Assembly: GCF_012273895.1 (NCBI RefSeq)
Contig: NC_052128.1
Span: 620,001-684,000 of the forward strand
Direction: 5' to 3'
Length of the DNA stretch: 64,000 bases
DNA from: Zerene cesonia
Lineage: Eukaryota > Arthropoda > Insecta > Lepidoptera > Pieridae
This document shows positions 42,215 to 53,979 of the stretch, one piece after another. The position numbers and the translations under genes were made by a program. Every line of letters begins with the position of its first letter. Position 1 is the stretch's first letter. The notes under the pieces were generated by a model that had not been told where the DNA came from, did not search any database, and saw nothing but the letters and a program-made list of their open reading frames with translations.

Positions 42215-42706
42215 AGACTATTAGATTTCAATTGCGTTTTTGAATTTTGATTTAAGTTAAAAACTACATATTTCAATTTGTATTCAATATATTTTTTGTA
42301 TTTTGACTAAAATAAACAATGTGAAATTACATAATATTCTAATTACTTATATTTACCTCAAAGTAACAGCGAGTCTTTCTTCAGCCGGAACAGACAATCT
42401 CATGTTTGTATTTTCGTATGTCAATGCAGATCCTAAATTGCGAAGTAATTCATCAAAACTTCTGACACTCATTCGAAAATACCCAAAAAATTTCTTTGGA
42501 TGTTCCCGAAGTTTATGAAACATGGTGTAAAACTTTCCATTTATTAACCTGTCACTCCAAAGGGGGTGTACCCAGTATTCTTTTCGCTTTTTTTCTCTTT
42601 TGAGTTTCCTAATAAGCTCACAGATGACGACCGTCTCTTCGAAATCAATTTCGACAAAGGGAGCTTTTAAAAAAAAAAATTTCTCTGTCACCTTTCGTGA
42701 GCGCAC
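39561..42706 (-). pseudogene. Harbinger 1 transposase (two exons, one frameshift)
   Basis: Exon 1 42706-42357 contains the N-terminal HTH-like region (HPKKFFGYFRMSVRSFDELL) and ends ACTTTGAG|GTAAAT. Exon 2 40442-39561 begins after TTTCAG and completes RYLATGNS. DDE_4 nuclease: IGAIDGKHV (first D), YIDVGANGAASDSNV (second D) and RARRMVECTFGIL (E), the triad that cuts and joins DNA. The frame breaks once in the T7 run at about 39975-39985, between DENGKK and PFCLVTDEAFGL. Otherwise all motifs are intact, ending YDKI and a stop. Needs its partner protein for nuclear import and end binding in studied systems. Confidence 0.9.
40700..41345 (+). mobile_element. 5'-truncated LINE tail
   Basis: Encodes SLEKRRDNLDILFLYKLLRN followed by IDCPQLLSLIGFRTPSK, the C-terminal end of insect LINE reverse transcriptases, then a 3' UTR ending in AATAAAATAAATAAA. 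It splits the MADF gene of Harbinger 1. Target duplication not found. Confidence 0.7.
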
Positions 42707-42931
42707 CTCGCTTTGGAGGCGTGACGTGACAGCGACAAAATCTTTTTTGTCATGCTGACAAAAGTCACCGGTGCGCGCTAGCCCTTATAGTACGTTTCAC
42801 TAAAGAGTTCCCTTGTTGTTATGTTGGTAGCTACGAAATCTGGGGTTGCTACTTTTTCGGGGAGATTTTTCCTTCAAATTAAGGAATAAACATAAAGTAA
42901 CTATACAAATATATCTTTATATTGAAAGTAT

Positions 42932-43095
42932 TATTCTACTAATATTATAAATGCGAAAGTTAGTGTGTTTGTTTGTTACCTCTAAACGCAAAAACTACTG
43001 AACGGATTTTAATAAAATTTGGCACAAACATAGAAGGTAACTTGGATTAACACATAGCATAGTTCTTAACCCGATAAAATTGATGATGAGAATTT
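42932..43095 (+). mobile_element. Helitron-like fragment
   Basis: TTCTACTAATATTATAAATGCGAAAGT head and CGCAAAAACTACTGAACGGA core. The 3' end is not seen before the gap. Confidence 0.45.
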
Positions 43096-43173
43096 ATGAT
43101 GTTCAGAAATGAAACAAATAATTTATATCTTAAATCTTATAATAATTATGTTCAGATAATGGACCGACACCCG

Positions 43174-44173
43174 NNNNNNNNNNNNNNNNNNNNNNNNNNN
43201 NNNNNNNNNNNNNNNNNNNNNNNNNNNNNNNNNNNNNNNNNNNNNNNNNNNNNNNNNNNNNNNNNNNNNNNNNNNNNNNNNNNNNNNNNNNNNNNNNNNN
43301 NNNNNNNNNNNNNNNNNNNNNNNNNNNNNNNNNNNNNNNNNNNNNNNNNNNNNNNNNNNNNNNNNNNNNNNNNNNNNNNNNNNNNNNNNNNNNNNNNNNN
43401 NNNNNNNNNNNNNNNNNNNNNNNNNNNNNNNNNNNNNNNNNNNNNNNNNNNNNNNNNNNNNNNNNNNNNNNNNNNNNNNNNNNNNNNNNNNNNNNNNNNN
43501 NNNNNNNNNNNNNNNNNNNNNNNNNNNNNNNNNNNNNNNNNNNNNNNNNNNNNNNNNNNNNNNNNNNNNNNNNNNNNNNNNNNNNNNNNNNNNNNNNNNN
43601 NNNNNNNNNNNNNNNNNNNNNNNNNNNNNNNNNNNNNNNNNNNNNNNNNNNNNNNNNNNNNNNNNNNNNNNNNNNNNNNNNNNNNNNNNNNNNNNNNNNN
43701 NNNNNNNNNNNNNNNNNNNNNNNNNNNNNNNNNNNNNNNNNNNNNNNNNNNNNNNNNNNNNNNNNNNNNNNNNNNNNNNNNNNNNNNNNNNNNNNNNNNN
43801 NNNNNNNNNNNNNNNNNNNNNNNNNNNNNNNNNNNNNNNNNNNNNNNNNNNNNNNNNNNNNNNNNNNNNNNNNNNNNNNNNNNNNNNNNNNNNNNNNNNN
43901 NNNNNNNNNNNNNNNNNNNNNNNNNNNNNNNNNNNNNNNNNNNNNNNNNNNNNNNNNNNNNNNNNNNNNNNNNNNNNNNNNNNNNNNNNNNNNNNNNNNN
44001 NNNNNNNNNNNNNNNNNNNNNNNNNNNNNNNNNNNNNNNNNNNNNNNNNNNNNNNNNNNNNNNNNNNNNNNNNNNNNNNNNNNNNNNNNNNNNNNNNNNN
44101 NNNNNNNNNNNNNNNNNNNNNNNNNNNNNNNNNNNNNNNNNNNNNNNNNNNNNNNNNNNNNNNNNNNNNNNNN
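43174..44173. other. Scaffold gap, 1000 N
   Basis: Exactly 1000 N, so an arbitrary gap size. Reading frames across it are artefacts. Confidence 1.
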
Positions 44174-44339
44174 ACAGACTATATAAACTTCCTTCTTAAC
44201 TGACAGTTGACACAGTGTCACAGCCAACGCAGAGTTGCTACATACAATATTCTACAATACAATAAATCATTGTTAATTAACAATCAAAATACAGTGTTTA
44301 CACCACTATTACAGTGTAGTTGGGAACACTGGCTGGCCC

Positions 44340-44859
44340 CGCTTCCACCCCCCGCGCGTGGCACTCTTTGTTTCATCTTTATTACATCTAAGCGATCACA
44401 ACTAGGTACATAAAACCTTAACGCGCTAATTTGAAGGATTACTTTGCTATAACAACACTAGGTAGTTATAATTTTCTTGTTTGTTAGGGACACGTAGAAT
44501 TTTTTCTTTATACGATTATGAACTTTAGGAAAACAACATAGAATGGTATTGTCATACAGGTGAATTTGCATGTATTGGATTTGTATACGCACACAAAGCG
44601 TCATCTAGGAGAAATTATGAGAAATAGCTCTTTAAAATTTTGACTTGTACAGCGGGACAGCAATATTTTGTTTGAAAAAAATTTTGGCCCACATATCATA
44701 TCTAAATGCTTTCAAAGAATATTTAGTTATCGCGGTGCCGGAATGCTTTTGGCGGTACAATAGCCAAGCATTATTTATACAAATGTCAATTATCTGTGCA
44801 AATATCGCTAAATACCATCTCCTGCTTTTGAAAGGTGTTTTGTATAGTGATATGAGCAT
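44340..44859. other. Flank of the hAT nest
   Basis: Should continue the sequence left of 37308 if the hAT duplication is read correctly. No gene seen. Confidence 0.35.
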
Positions 44860-47470
44860 CAGTGGCGTAGCTACCTTGGGTGGCACCCGGTGCGGAAGTT
44901 GGTGGTGTCACCCCATCGAAAGTAAAAAGCAATAAATTTTATATGATAAAGGTCATGGATCATTTATTATTATCATATTATTCAATATTATAATATTGAA
45001 GAAATAACAAAACACAATAATAACTAAGACAGAAAAGGAATTGTTATACAATTAAAATTTCTTCTTTCTAGCTTTGACAGCTGCAAACTCAGCAATAACT
45101 TCATCGAAATTTATATTTTGTATTGTATCGTGTTCGATCGCTAATATACCAAGATTGCTAAGCCGCGATTGCGACATTGTGCAATCATCAGATTTGGAAG
45201 AGATTCTGTAAAATCCCATTCTACAATAAACTTTAAAAAATCTAGAGACACCCAATTAGTAACCGTAACATTAGCGGCTTTTAAGTATCTTCGCAGTCTT
45301 GGTATCTCCAAAAGTAATTCGGTTTCTGATGAGGTCATCATAAAAATCAGTAAATTTAGATGTAGCTAATTTCAGTTCTTCAGTAGTGGCCAAAAGCAAA
45401 GCATTTGTTTGTACGATCTCGAACAATGAAGCTACATCTTGAAGAGACTTCGATCTTGTTTGGAGTTCAACTCTGAATCGGTCAAGACATTCCAACATAT
45501 CCTTTTGAAGTTCTACTTTCAGTGTGAGTTCTGCATCGCTGGCCATCCCACCAACCATCCGTTTTTTACGCCGAAGTCAATTTTCTGTTGGAATATCGTA
45601 GTCTTCTGATTTTTTCGTTGCAATGTCTATTGCCTATTCCAAAATTTGATCCCGTTTTTCTTCGATATAAAAACGAAGTGCCTCTATTTTTGTAGCAGTT
45701 TCGTCAACAGTCAAGCCTTTACTTTGCAATGCAATCTGTGCAGCATTTATTTCCCGAAGAACATCATACCAGAAGAAAAGATAACATAAAAAAGTGTAAT
45801 TGCACACATCAGGCATGAGATTTTGTGCAGCACCTCTGGTGTCTACATTTTCTCGTCCATCACACAATTCCTCAATTGCGTCTACAAGTCCTTCAAAATT
45901 ATCTGCTAGTGCTTTTACTGCACGGTAATGAGCACTCCAACGCGTTGTTGATAGTCTTTTAACAGATAATTTGCTGTGTTTCATAAGCACTTCCCAACAG
46001 CTAGTGGAGGCGGAAAAAAAAGAAAAAATCGTCTCTACCGTTCCAAAAAATGTAACGCATACATTTTGGGCAAATGAATGTTGACCACACAAATTAATCG
46101 AGTGATCAATACAACCAATAAAAATTGCTTTATTGTTTTTTGTTTTAATAATGGACTGTACATAGCCTTGGGAACGACACATCATAATATCTAAATCGTC
46201 TGTCTGAAGCTTGTCAAAAATTTCATCGCTTAGATCAGCAGCTTTTTTTCCTTGCAAAGGAAAAAATCCAGGGAATGCTTCTTTGACTTCCACTTCCCTA
46301 TTTTCTATTTTCACATAACGTATCACTTCAGACATTTGGTCAATATGTGAAATGTCAAGTGTGCTATCAAACATAATTCCACAATATTTCGCTGATTTAA
46401 TTGCGTTGTCAAGCTTAGTTTTCACATGGTTTGATAGAACATTAATGAATTCATTCTGTATATCTGGCGACAAATATGATACTTTTGAAGTTTTATTTTC
46501 TTCCAATTTCATCATGTGTTCTTTCAACTCTACATCATACTTTGACAATAGTTTTTTAATTCCAAAAAATTGCCTTTATTTTTAGAGTCTTGTCCTTCAT
46601 CATGTCCACGAAACGCCAAGTTTTGTTTAGCCAGATATAAAGTTATATCCAGTAATCTAGTCAAAAGATGCTTCCACTTCTGTTTTTTCTGTATCCATCA
46701 ATTGCAAAGCTGTCATTATCTATTGTTTTATTCAATTTTAATCTCATTTCTAAAGTTTTCCATTTCTCAAGATTTTCTAGATGTTCATTTGAACATTCGT
46801 GGTCAGCTACTTTCGGATTTAATTTTCACCACTTTTGATATCCAGTCGTAAATGTTCCCGCATTGGTATTATTGGCCATAGCAAATAAACGACAGCAGAA
46901 ACAGTACAGGTTATTAGAGAATAAACCATCCATGACCGTAGGATTTTTTCACCATTAGGCATAATTTTATAAAACCAATCTTTTGAGAGATGACGAGCTT
47001 CACCTTTTATTTTGGTTCCGTGTCTAGAAACAGTGGCAAATGGTCCTTCTTTGTTTTGGAAGTATTCACTTCCTTTTTTTTATTATTTCAATGCGAACAT
47101 TGTAAGGAACAGGAATACTCCATTCTGACACATCATTCAATTGAGGAAATGGTTCATTGGTAGCAATAATAGTACTGCTACTATTATTTTCAGCATCTTC
47201 TTCGTTTGTGTTAATTAATTCTGTACTGTCAATAGTATCAATGTTGCTTCCTAAAGAGGAGCTGATATTATCTAAATCATCTCTTGAATTTGCATCAAGG
47301 TGAAAATCAGTTTCTTTTGATGAGCTTGGGCTGTCATCAGTTTTTGTAACATACTTAAAAATCGATCCAGACATACTCTGAACTACATCCAATCTAGCCT
47401 GTTTGGCATTCCTTTGCTGAAATCCACTTTTTCTTTTGGATGTATGCACTCCCCGGGGCATTTTTCACTT
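44860..47470 (-). mobile_element. hAT element of ZMYM/TTF type, decayed
   Basis: Left end CAGTGGCGTAGC...GTGGCACCCGGTGC is a typical hAT terminus. The matching right end and 8-bp duplication were not found. It contains the transposase remains at 45052-47461. Confidence 0.65.
45052..47461 (-). pseudogene. hAT (ZMYM1-like) transposase, multiple frameshifts
   Basis: Starts MPRGVHTSKRKSGFQQRNAK (47461), then an acidic Ser-rich region, a TTF-type segment (SRHGTKIKGEARHLSKDWFY, near 47000), then a long piece (46548-45634) with KSAKYCGIMFDSTLDISHID, IIKTKNNKAIFIGCIDHSIN and LSTTRWSAHYRAVKALADNF, the DUF4371-type catalytic region. C-terminal pieces follow at 45558-45052. Three or more frame changes and a stop make it a dead transposase of the family that gave rise to ZMYM-type host genes. 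Confidence 0.85.
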
Positions 47471-48510
47471 GATATTTGTTTTTTACACTAAAACAAAAAG
47501 CCAGTTATGGTCTATAATGTGAGAGTATTTTCTCATAAACTAGTTGAGCAATATGAAACGAATTCACTAAAAACTTTATTTAAAAAATTAGAAATTAATT
47601 AATTAGACTTATTAGTAAAATTATTCCAATAACAATATTAGTAAATTCGTTTATGGTGGCAATCCATACGTACTTACGCAAATGTGACAGATATGACATT
47701 AGCCATTTTTTACATAACCCTATAGGTTTCGTCCATACAAGTACTAGGAAATTAATTTAATAATAAAATTATCTTACCTGTAAAATATTCCATATGAATC
47801 AATAAATCTTTTTAATCTTCACAAAACAGCATTTAAGTTGCTTAAATATTTTTTTTTCTATCACTATAGAATAATACACATTTAACAATTCACGCCAATC
47901 AAACACAACACACTTCACGAAACAAATGAGAAATGTTGCAACTGAGACGTTGACGTCTTTGCATAATCGCGATCTTTGAAGATCGTGATTATCTATTCGC
48001 TATAGTATCCAAATAAAACAATACACTGACGAGAAGAAATTTAGACAAGTGAACAGCGCGTGGTAATTCCCCGATTCGGTTCTAAAGCGAGTGCCTAAAC
48101 GTATGCGTGCGGGAATCCCGGAAAATGCGTTTCGTTTTTAAGCATAGACAATGTGAGGGTTGCCATTTGTGTAAAAAAGTAAATAACTACCGATGACGTA
48201 ATCATCATCTAGACTCCTACCCCCCATGTCATCCAAAATAAGCAAAACAAAGAAAATATTGCATACGTAATACTCGCCAAATAAATTAGTCTCGGGTAAA
48301 TATCACACCCATCAACAAGCCTATAAACTCCCAAAGCATATTGTGCATCAGCACAAAATGCTCTTAGAAGCCAATGTCGGAAGCGGTAACTTCTTGAAGT
48401 TTACTTGTAATCCTGATGATGTTATTTAGGTATCGTTATCAATACTTAACTTTAAACACTTCACCGGGTGTATAGTACCGGTATCGGGACTCCGGTAAAC
48501 CTTATCTGAC
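47470..48510. other. No gene seen
   Basis: AT-rich DNA between the hAT remains and a LINE. ATCGCGATCTTTGAAGATCGTGAT near 47965-47990 is a small palindrome. Nothing else. Confidence 0.4.
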
Positions 48511-48511
48511 G

Positions 48512-48861
48512 GCTTTATTTATTTATTTATTTATTATCGCGTAAGAATCGTCGGTCTGGCAATTTGCAAACATCTGAGACGCGTTACAGAAGCGCGGAAG
48601 CCCCAAAAGTACTCTGAAGCCATTATTATATTGTACACGTAGGACATTGTAAGCCCGCTGCGTAAAAGATAGCCATAGGCTGCAAGTATAAAATGTCTGA
48701 CAGTACACCTTAAATAAAGTAATTTTAACCTGTGGAGAACAACGAGCAGCTAGTATATTGCAGCGGACTGCCAATGTCCTACACTCCCTCTCAATATCTT
48801 GTATATCATTCATATCTTCTGTCACAATATGCCCTAGATATTTAAACTCTACTACTTGTTT
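48512..48861 (-). mobile_element. LINE fragment, end of reverse transcriptase
   Basis: VVEFKYLGHIVTEDMNDIQD, then SLWLSFTQRAYNVLRVQYNN and RVLLGLPRFCNASQMFA are the thumb/C-terminal part of an insect LINE reverse transcriptase. The ORF ends almost at a (TAAA)n tail (48514-48535 on the plus strand reads TTTATTTATTTATTTATTTA). The 5' side is lost in the gap. Confidence 0.8.
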
Positions 48862-49861
48862 NNNNNNNNNNNNNNNNNNNNNNNNNNNNNNNNNNNNNNN
48901 NNNNNNNNNNNNNNNNNNNNNNNNNNNNNNNNNNNNNNNNNNNNNNNNNNNNNNNNNNNNNNNNNNNNNNNNNNNNNNNNNNNNNNNNNNNNNNNNNNNN
49001 NNNNNNNNNNNNNNNNNNNNNNNNNNNNNNNNNNNNNNNNNNNNNNNNNNNNNNNNNNNNNNNNNNNNNNNNNNNNNNNNNNNNNNNNNNNNNNNNNNNN
49101 NNNNNNNNNNNNNNNNNNNNNNNNNNNNNNNNNNNNNNNNNNNNNNNNNNNNNNNNNNNNNNNNNNNNNNNNNNNNNNNNNNNNNNNNNNNNNNNNNNNN
49201 NNNNNNNNNNNNNNNNNNNNNNNNNNNNNNNNNNNNNNNNNNNNNNNNNNNNNNNNNNNNNNNNNNNNNNNNNNNNNNNNNNNNNNNNNNNNNNNNNNNN
49301 NNNNNNNNNNNNNNNNNNNNNNNNNNNNNNNNNNNNNNNNNNNNNNNNNNNNNNNNNNNNNNNNNNNNNNNNNNNNNNNNNNNNNNNNNNNNNNNNNNNN
49401 NNNNNNNNNNNNNNNNNNNNNNNNNNNNNNNNNNNNNNNNNNNNNNNNNNNNNNNNNNNNNNNNNNNNNNNNNNNNNNNNNNNNNNNNNNNNNNNNNNNN
49501 NNNNNNNNNNNNNNNNNNNNNNNNNNNNNNNNNNNNNNNNNNNNNNNNNNNNNNNNNNNNNNNNNNNNNNNNNNNNNNNNNNNNNNNNNNNNNNNNNNNN
49601 NNNNNNNNNNNNNNNNNNNNNNNNNNNNNNNNNNNNNNNNNNNNNNNNNNNNNNNNNNNNNNNNNNNNNNNNNNNNNNNNNNNNNNNNNNNNNNNNNNNN
49701 NNNNNNNNNNNNNNNNNNNNNNNNNNNNNNNNNNNNNNNNNNNNNNNNNNNNNNNNNNNNNNNNNNNNNNNNNNNNNNNNNNNNNNNNNNNNNNNNNNNN
49801 NNNNNNNNNNNNNNNNNNNNNNNNNNNNNNNNNNNNNNNNNNNNNNNNNNNNNNNNNNNNN
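48862..49861. other. Scaffold gap, 1000 N
   Basis: Exactly 1000 N, arbitrary size. Confidence 1.
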
Positions 49862-50520
49862 TGCAGCATTATAAATGTTAAAATACTCTACGCTGTTGGT
49901 TTTTAACTCCCGACGAACGAACTAATGTACATATCGTCCCCGTAGAGCGAAAAATCACCAAGTCCTAAAAAGCTGTTTTGAGATAGTGAGGAATAAAGTT
50001 TTGAAAAATACAAATCGCCATAACTTTAGTCGTGCATTACGTATCTCTACTTTTAAATTTTATATAGAAGATAATAAAATGAAATTAATATTACTCTATC
50101 AATTTTTTTTTAAGTATCAAATAAAAAGCAAGTAAATACAAGAAAAACTTAAAAACGTAAATTAATTACTTGTTCTCTTTTAAACCTCTTAAACTTGTTA
50201 CGACATAGTTTTTCGACCTGAGTTAGTGATTTTTTTACGTAGTTCTAAAATTAATTTTAAGAAACCAACTCGAGCTAGGTTATTTGTATCTAATAGATAG
50301 ATGTAAGAAAAGAGAATTGTAAATCTATTTACAAAAAAAAATCTTTTAATAATGGTGCATAATATAACAAACCTATTGTTATGAAGTCAATTACGTTTTA
50401 TTAAAGAAAGCAAACTCAACAATATTCTTTAAAGGTGTTACACACATAATGATACAATACACAAAACAGAAACAAATATCTCATACAACAAAAATTTAAA
50501 GAAGATTTTATAATTATAAT
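49862..50520. other. AT-rich DNA, nothing recognised
   Basis: No ORF, splice-supported exon or repeat family seen. Confidence 0.45.
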
Positions 50521-50990
50521 CAATCTACTTTGTCTTCGCCATCCTCGGTGACATCTGGCTCCGGGATTCTATCTATTACGTGTTTGCTTGTCGGTATAGA
50601 CTAATACCATAAGTATAGCTCTTGTGGAATTATGCCTTTGGCACATAAGTTATTCAGGTCCATCTTCTTTGCCTCTGAAATAGGCAGTGGCGAAGAATAA
50701 GCTTGAGGTATTTTATATGCTTTTTTAGATGGCTGGCTGGGCAGCCTGGAAGCAAGGGCTGTAATGATGAAGTCACATCAGGCGGAGGAAACATGACTTT
50801 TATAAACTCGTCTTTTTCATTTAGGATGTCACATGATAGATAAGTTAATGCGTTATCAAGAAGCAATAATGTTTTCTCTCTTTTAGCATTTTTCAATTGG
50901 TGGGCTTTTACAGAGGGTATAAAAGTTGTTAAAAACCATTCCAAAAAAAATAGACCACATTCAGTACTTTCATAAATATATTCGTGATTT
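50521..50990 (-). pseudogene. pogo/Tigger-type transposase fragment
   Basis: FIPSVKAHQLKNAKREKTLL then LLLDNALTYLSCD and FPPPDVTSSLQPL match the DDE superfamily core of pogo/Tigger (Tc1/mariner superfamily), around the second catalytic Asp (LLDNA). The frame is broken after QRRW; IPEPDVTEDGEDKVD near 50525-50565 in another frame is the likely C-terminus. A dead remnant. Confidence 0.7.
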
Positions 50991-51213
50991 AGGCACTCGA
51001 AAACATAAAAATTTGCAAAAATATCCAGAGCAACATAATTTTTCTTTTTTTTGTAGAGCTGTGTTATAAATAAATCGATTTTGTTCCTGCGTCAAATAAG
51101 GAAGTAGGACAATACACACAACATAAATTTACATTGACTTTGATTGCTCATTTTTAATTTTTTTTAACCTATGTCAATATCGTAATTATTTAAGTTTAAA
51201 CCATATAATATAA

Positions 51214-52135
51214 CTAGCGACCCACCCCGGCTTCGCACGGGTGCACAGCCGATACTAAATATATCTCTATTAGAACTAACTAAAGGACCGCCCGCAAAGC
51301 GCTAACTAAGTCTTGCTCCCGGCAAAAGTGTTCACTTCTGCCTGCAGTCCCGCAGTGCAACCTGTTGTTTTAGGATACATAACTAAATTATTGTAGAGCT
51401 TCTCTATAAACAACATTTGACGTTAAATTATTTTCAGCTAACAAAATATACTGATGGTCGGGAGCCCCGACCCGTGATAGGGCAACGTAAAGTTGCCCAT
51501 GCGTAAAACATTCTTTTCGTAAATCAATTCCTACTAATTTGAATGTTTGGCCTTGTGATTCGTTTATCGTTAGTGCGAAAGAAATTTTTACTGGAAATTG
51601 GAGCTTTTTGAAAGGTATTGGCAAATCAGTAGGGATCATGGGTATTCTTGGTATATGAGCTAATTCACCAGCTGCAGGGCCGGTGATAATCTTCGCTACT
51701 ATTAAATTATCTTTTAGCTCCTTGATAAGAAGTTTCGTACCATTGCACATGTTGGGGGGGCTCAAATTTCTGAGAAGCATTATCGGCGTGCCAACTTTTA
51801 ACGATAATTCTTGAGGTGGTAGCCCAGCGGGGTTCAGGGAGTTTAAAAATTCCTGGGGGTAGTGCACTGCGTCCTCGATGTTAGTGACGGTGTCTATGGA
51901 TTTATGGCACTTAACTTCACCCGGTACTTTCTGCATAATTAAATTGTTTATTTCGTTGACTGTTTCATTCCTGGGAGAAACTATTGCTCAACCACACAGC
52001 CAACGAAAATCATTTTGATCTAAGATTTCGATGTCTAGCATCTATTAGACTATCTAAATTATGGACTGTTTGGCCTAGAGACTCATCCAAAGTAACCACA
52101 TAATCGGTTAAAGATGGAAAAATTCCTTCCAAGTT
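51214..52135 (-). mobile_element. Second Helitron, 3' fragment
   Basis: Ends on the minus strand with CGTGCGAAGCCGGGGTGGGT and CGCTAG (CTAG at 51214-51217), a different 3' hairpin from the first Helitron. It keeps only the helicase end. Confidence 0.8.
51388..52135 (-). pseudogene. Helitron helicase C-terminal fragment
   Basis: SLTDYVVTLDESLGQTVHNL near 52100, then a break and DIEILDQNDFRWLCG with a stop, then an open stretch 51936-51388: AVHYPQEFLNSLNPAGLPP, PIMLLRNLSPPNMCNGTKL, INESQGQTFKLVGIDLRKE, FTHGQLYVALSR and a normal stop. This is the PIF1-type helicase end. It resembles the first Helitron's protein but is clearly diverged from it. Confidence 0.88.
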
Positions 52136-52259
52136 TCAGCAGCTGTTGTTGAAAGTTGCTATGCATACATATTTCCATGTAGATGAGCTCTCATATTGGT
52201 GCGCAAATTCAAATGTTGTACAGATGTCCAAAGGTGAGATATGATAATACCCAAGCAGG

Positions 52260-53300
52260 TGCTTCAAGAAGACAAAAGAGTGAAAGAAGCAAAAAAAAGA
52301 AAGAAGCGAAAGAAAGAGAAAATCCAGAAACAAGCAACTAAACAAGACGGCAGTTGTAATTTCAAAACTTAAAACTAAACTGAATACTCAGCGTCAAAAA
52401 TATAGACGAGTTAAAAAAGAGTTGAAGAAAGAAGTTAAATCTGTTGAAGAAACGCTAAAAACCAGAATTGAAGAGATGAATGAAGATATAACTCAAAAGA
52501 AGGAATTGGTGAAGAAGGCGCTTTTCGGCGAGGTTATTAAAATTCAGTTAGAAGAAAACTACACTAAAATAAGAAAAAAAAGGAACTTTACAAACGCCAT
52601 ATCCGAAAGATTTGTCGACAAATACACACTATGGACTATAAAAATAATACATAAACATATTAGCAATTTCTTTCGGAGTATTGCAGCCCGCGACACTGAC
52701 TGGTAAGCTGGGTCGAATATTCAGATTATTGGTAGATTTCCAGACACTCGAAGCATTATTTGTAGATCCGTGAGAAGCAATGGTCTCCATTTTAATTTGA
52801 TCTTTGTGATTCTGGCACCATTCTGGTATCGGATTTTTGGATTTTACTTCCAAAAAAATCAGCCAGAAACACGTGCCTGTGTACGTTACACGAAAACAAT
52901 GATCTTATAATTAGATCACTGCAAAAAGCAAAAGTTGTCTCTTACACATCTGCTACAACTTGCAACTTACTTGCAATTTACTTGCAATAATTCTCTGAAT
53001 CTTAAGTGTTTAGAAAGAGAATGTTCGTGCTGCTTTAATAATAAGCTTGTAATAAACAATTATAATGAAATCGATTGTGTAACATACGAAAGATGGGTTA
53101 CAAAAAATTATCAAAGGTCAACAAAAAAATGCAAGAAATCTTTGAAAGAAACTGTTAAAACTACGAAAGGCTCTCTAGTAAAGTTATTTTATTCTAACTT
53201 ACCGTTATTTACGCAGGATGTAGCAAATATGATACATCAAATAAGTACAATACAAATAGTAAAACAACAACTAACGTCTGTAAAGCCGGGTATCCACTAT
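52260..53300 (+). pseudogene. DUF7869-like element protein, second copy, broken
   Basis: Plus strand: Lys/Arg-rich coiled coil (52260-52420), LKKEVKSVEETLKTRIEEMN, then ALFGEVIKIQLEENYTKIRK and NFTNAISERFVDKY (to about 52630). After an inserted LINE piece (52640-52860) it resumes with QPETRACVRYT, LQKAKVVSYTSATTCNLL, LKCLERECSCC (Cys cluster), YERWVTKNYQ and TTKGSLVKLFYSNLPLF, NMIHQISTI. The order matches the family's N-terminal and middle part; the C-terminal half with the nuclease-like motifs is absent. Several frame changes. Confidence 0.55.
52640..52860 (-). mobile_element. LINE fragment, region before reverse transcriptase
   Basis: VWKSTNNLNIRPSLPVSVAG and NTPKEIANMFMYYF match the link between endonuclease and reverse transcriptase in insect LINEs. 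It splits the DUF7869-like pseudogene. Confidence 0.6.
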
Positions 53301-53979
53301 GTTCGCGAACCTTTTGCGCTCCGCGCTCCTGCAACCGCTCCCGGTAGTGGATACGTCGCACGCTCAATAATAAACTGACCGATTACTGTTTAGGTCCAAA
53401 ATGAGTTAAGCAAACAAAGGAACTCATTTCAACGCCATCTATCTTTCTATCCCGGAATTTTTTCGATATCTCGTTCCTAGACCGAGTTCCTACTATATTG
53501 GTCTCTTTCATTCTCATGCGTTTTCACACTTATTATTATGAGACAGAGACAAAATCCATTATGCGCCGGGAGCTGTGAGAGTGAACACGTGCCATTTTAT
53601 TTTAATGTGACCGATTCATAGTTAAATCTGTTTAGTGCAAAATCTTAGGTAAGAATTTATTTAAATTATTCATAAAACAAAGGCTTATTTTAGATTAGGT
53701 CTATTTACTACAAAAAATATCGAAATTTTCGTGTTTACTATTAGCTTTAGGTCTGTTTTGTGCGACTTACTATGTTTTAAGTCTGTTTTTTATAAATTAA
53801 CATGATTTATTTCTGATAGGTCTTGTTGTCATTAGAAGTTCGGTCACTCTTTTATAAAAATGTTTTCAAAACCCACTGACATTATTTTACTTAAGCCTAT
53901 CTCTTAGAAAAGAATACTATTTCTTATTTCATTGTTTTGCTAATATTTATTATTGCGCCTCTCTTCTTTAAAATGTATT
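53300..53979. other. No gene seen
   Basis: 53288-53350 has GTATCCACTATG and AGTGGATACGTC as an inverted pair around a GC-rich centre, perhaps a MITE end. The rest is AT-rich. Confidence 0.35.

Larger units (their letters stand above)
39020..42784 (-). mobile_element. PIF/Harbinger element, complete ends
   Basis: 28-bp inverted ends starting GGGCTAGCGCGCAC with one mismatch, flanked by the 3-bp duplication TTA at 39017-39019 and 42785-42787. It encodes a transposase (minus) and a MADF/BESS protein (plus), as Harbingers do, and contains an inserted LINE tail (about 40700-41345). It sits in the 5' LTR of the Copia. Confidence 0.95.
37982..42892 (-). mobile_element. Ty1/Copia element, 3'-truncated, split by a Harbinger
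   Basis: Minus strand: 5' LTR from 42892 (TGTTTATTCC) to 42788, then from 39019 to 38967 (CCTTAACA), the two parts separated by the Harbinger; about 158 bp in all. Then the primer-binding site, gag and the start of protease. It stops in protease at about 37982, where hAT sequence resumes. Confidence 0.85.
37316..44331 (-). mobile_element. hAT element carrying nested insertions
   Basis: Ends CAGTATTCCCAACTT (left) and CAGTGTTCCCAACTA (right, minus strand) with a perfect 8-bp duplication GCTGGCCC at 37308-37315 and 44332-44339. Subterminal ACAGTGTTT motifs occur at both ends. It holds its own transposase end (37456-37960), a Copia (37982-42892), a Harbinger (39020-42784) and a 1000-N gap (43174-44173) where the transposase 5' part should lie. 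Element length without the guests cannot be given because the gap size is arbitrary. Confidence 0.9.

Noticed and set aside
43096..44227. Long ORFs crossing N stretches (also near 48523-49906, 53937-55398, 57122-58271 and 60892-62389)
   Set aside because: They are open only because N codons are not read as stops; only the real sequence at their ends was used.
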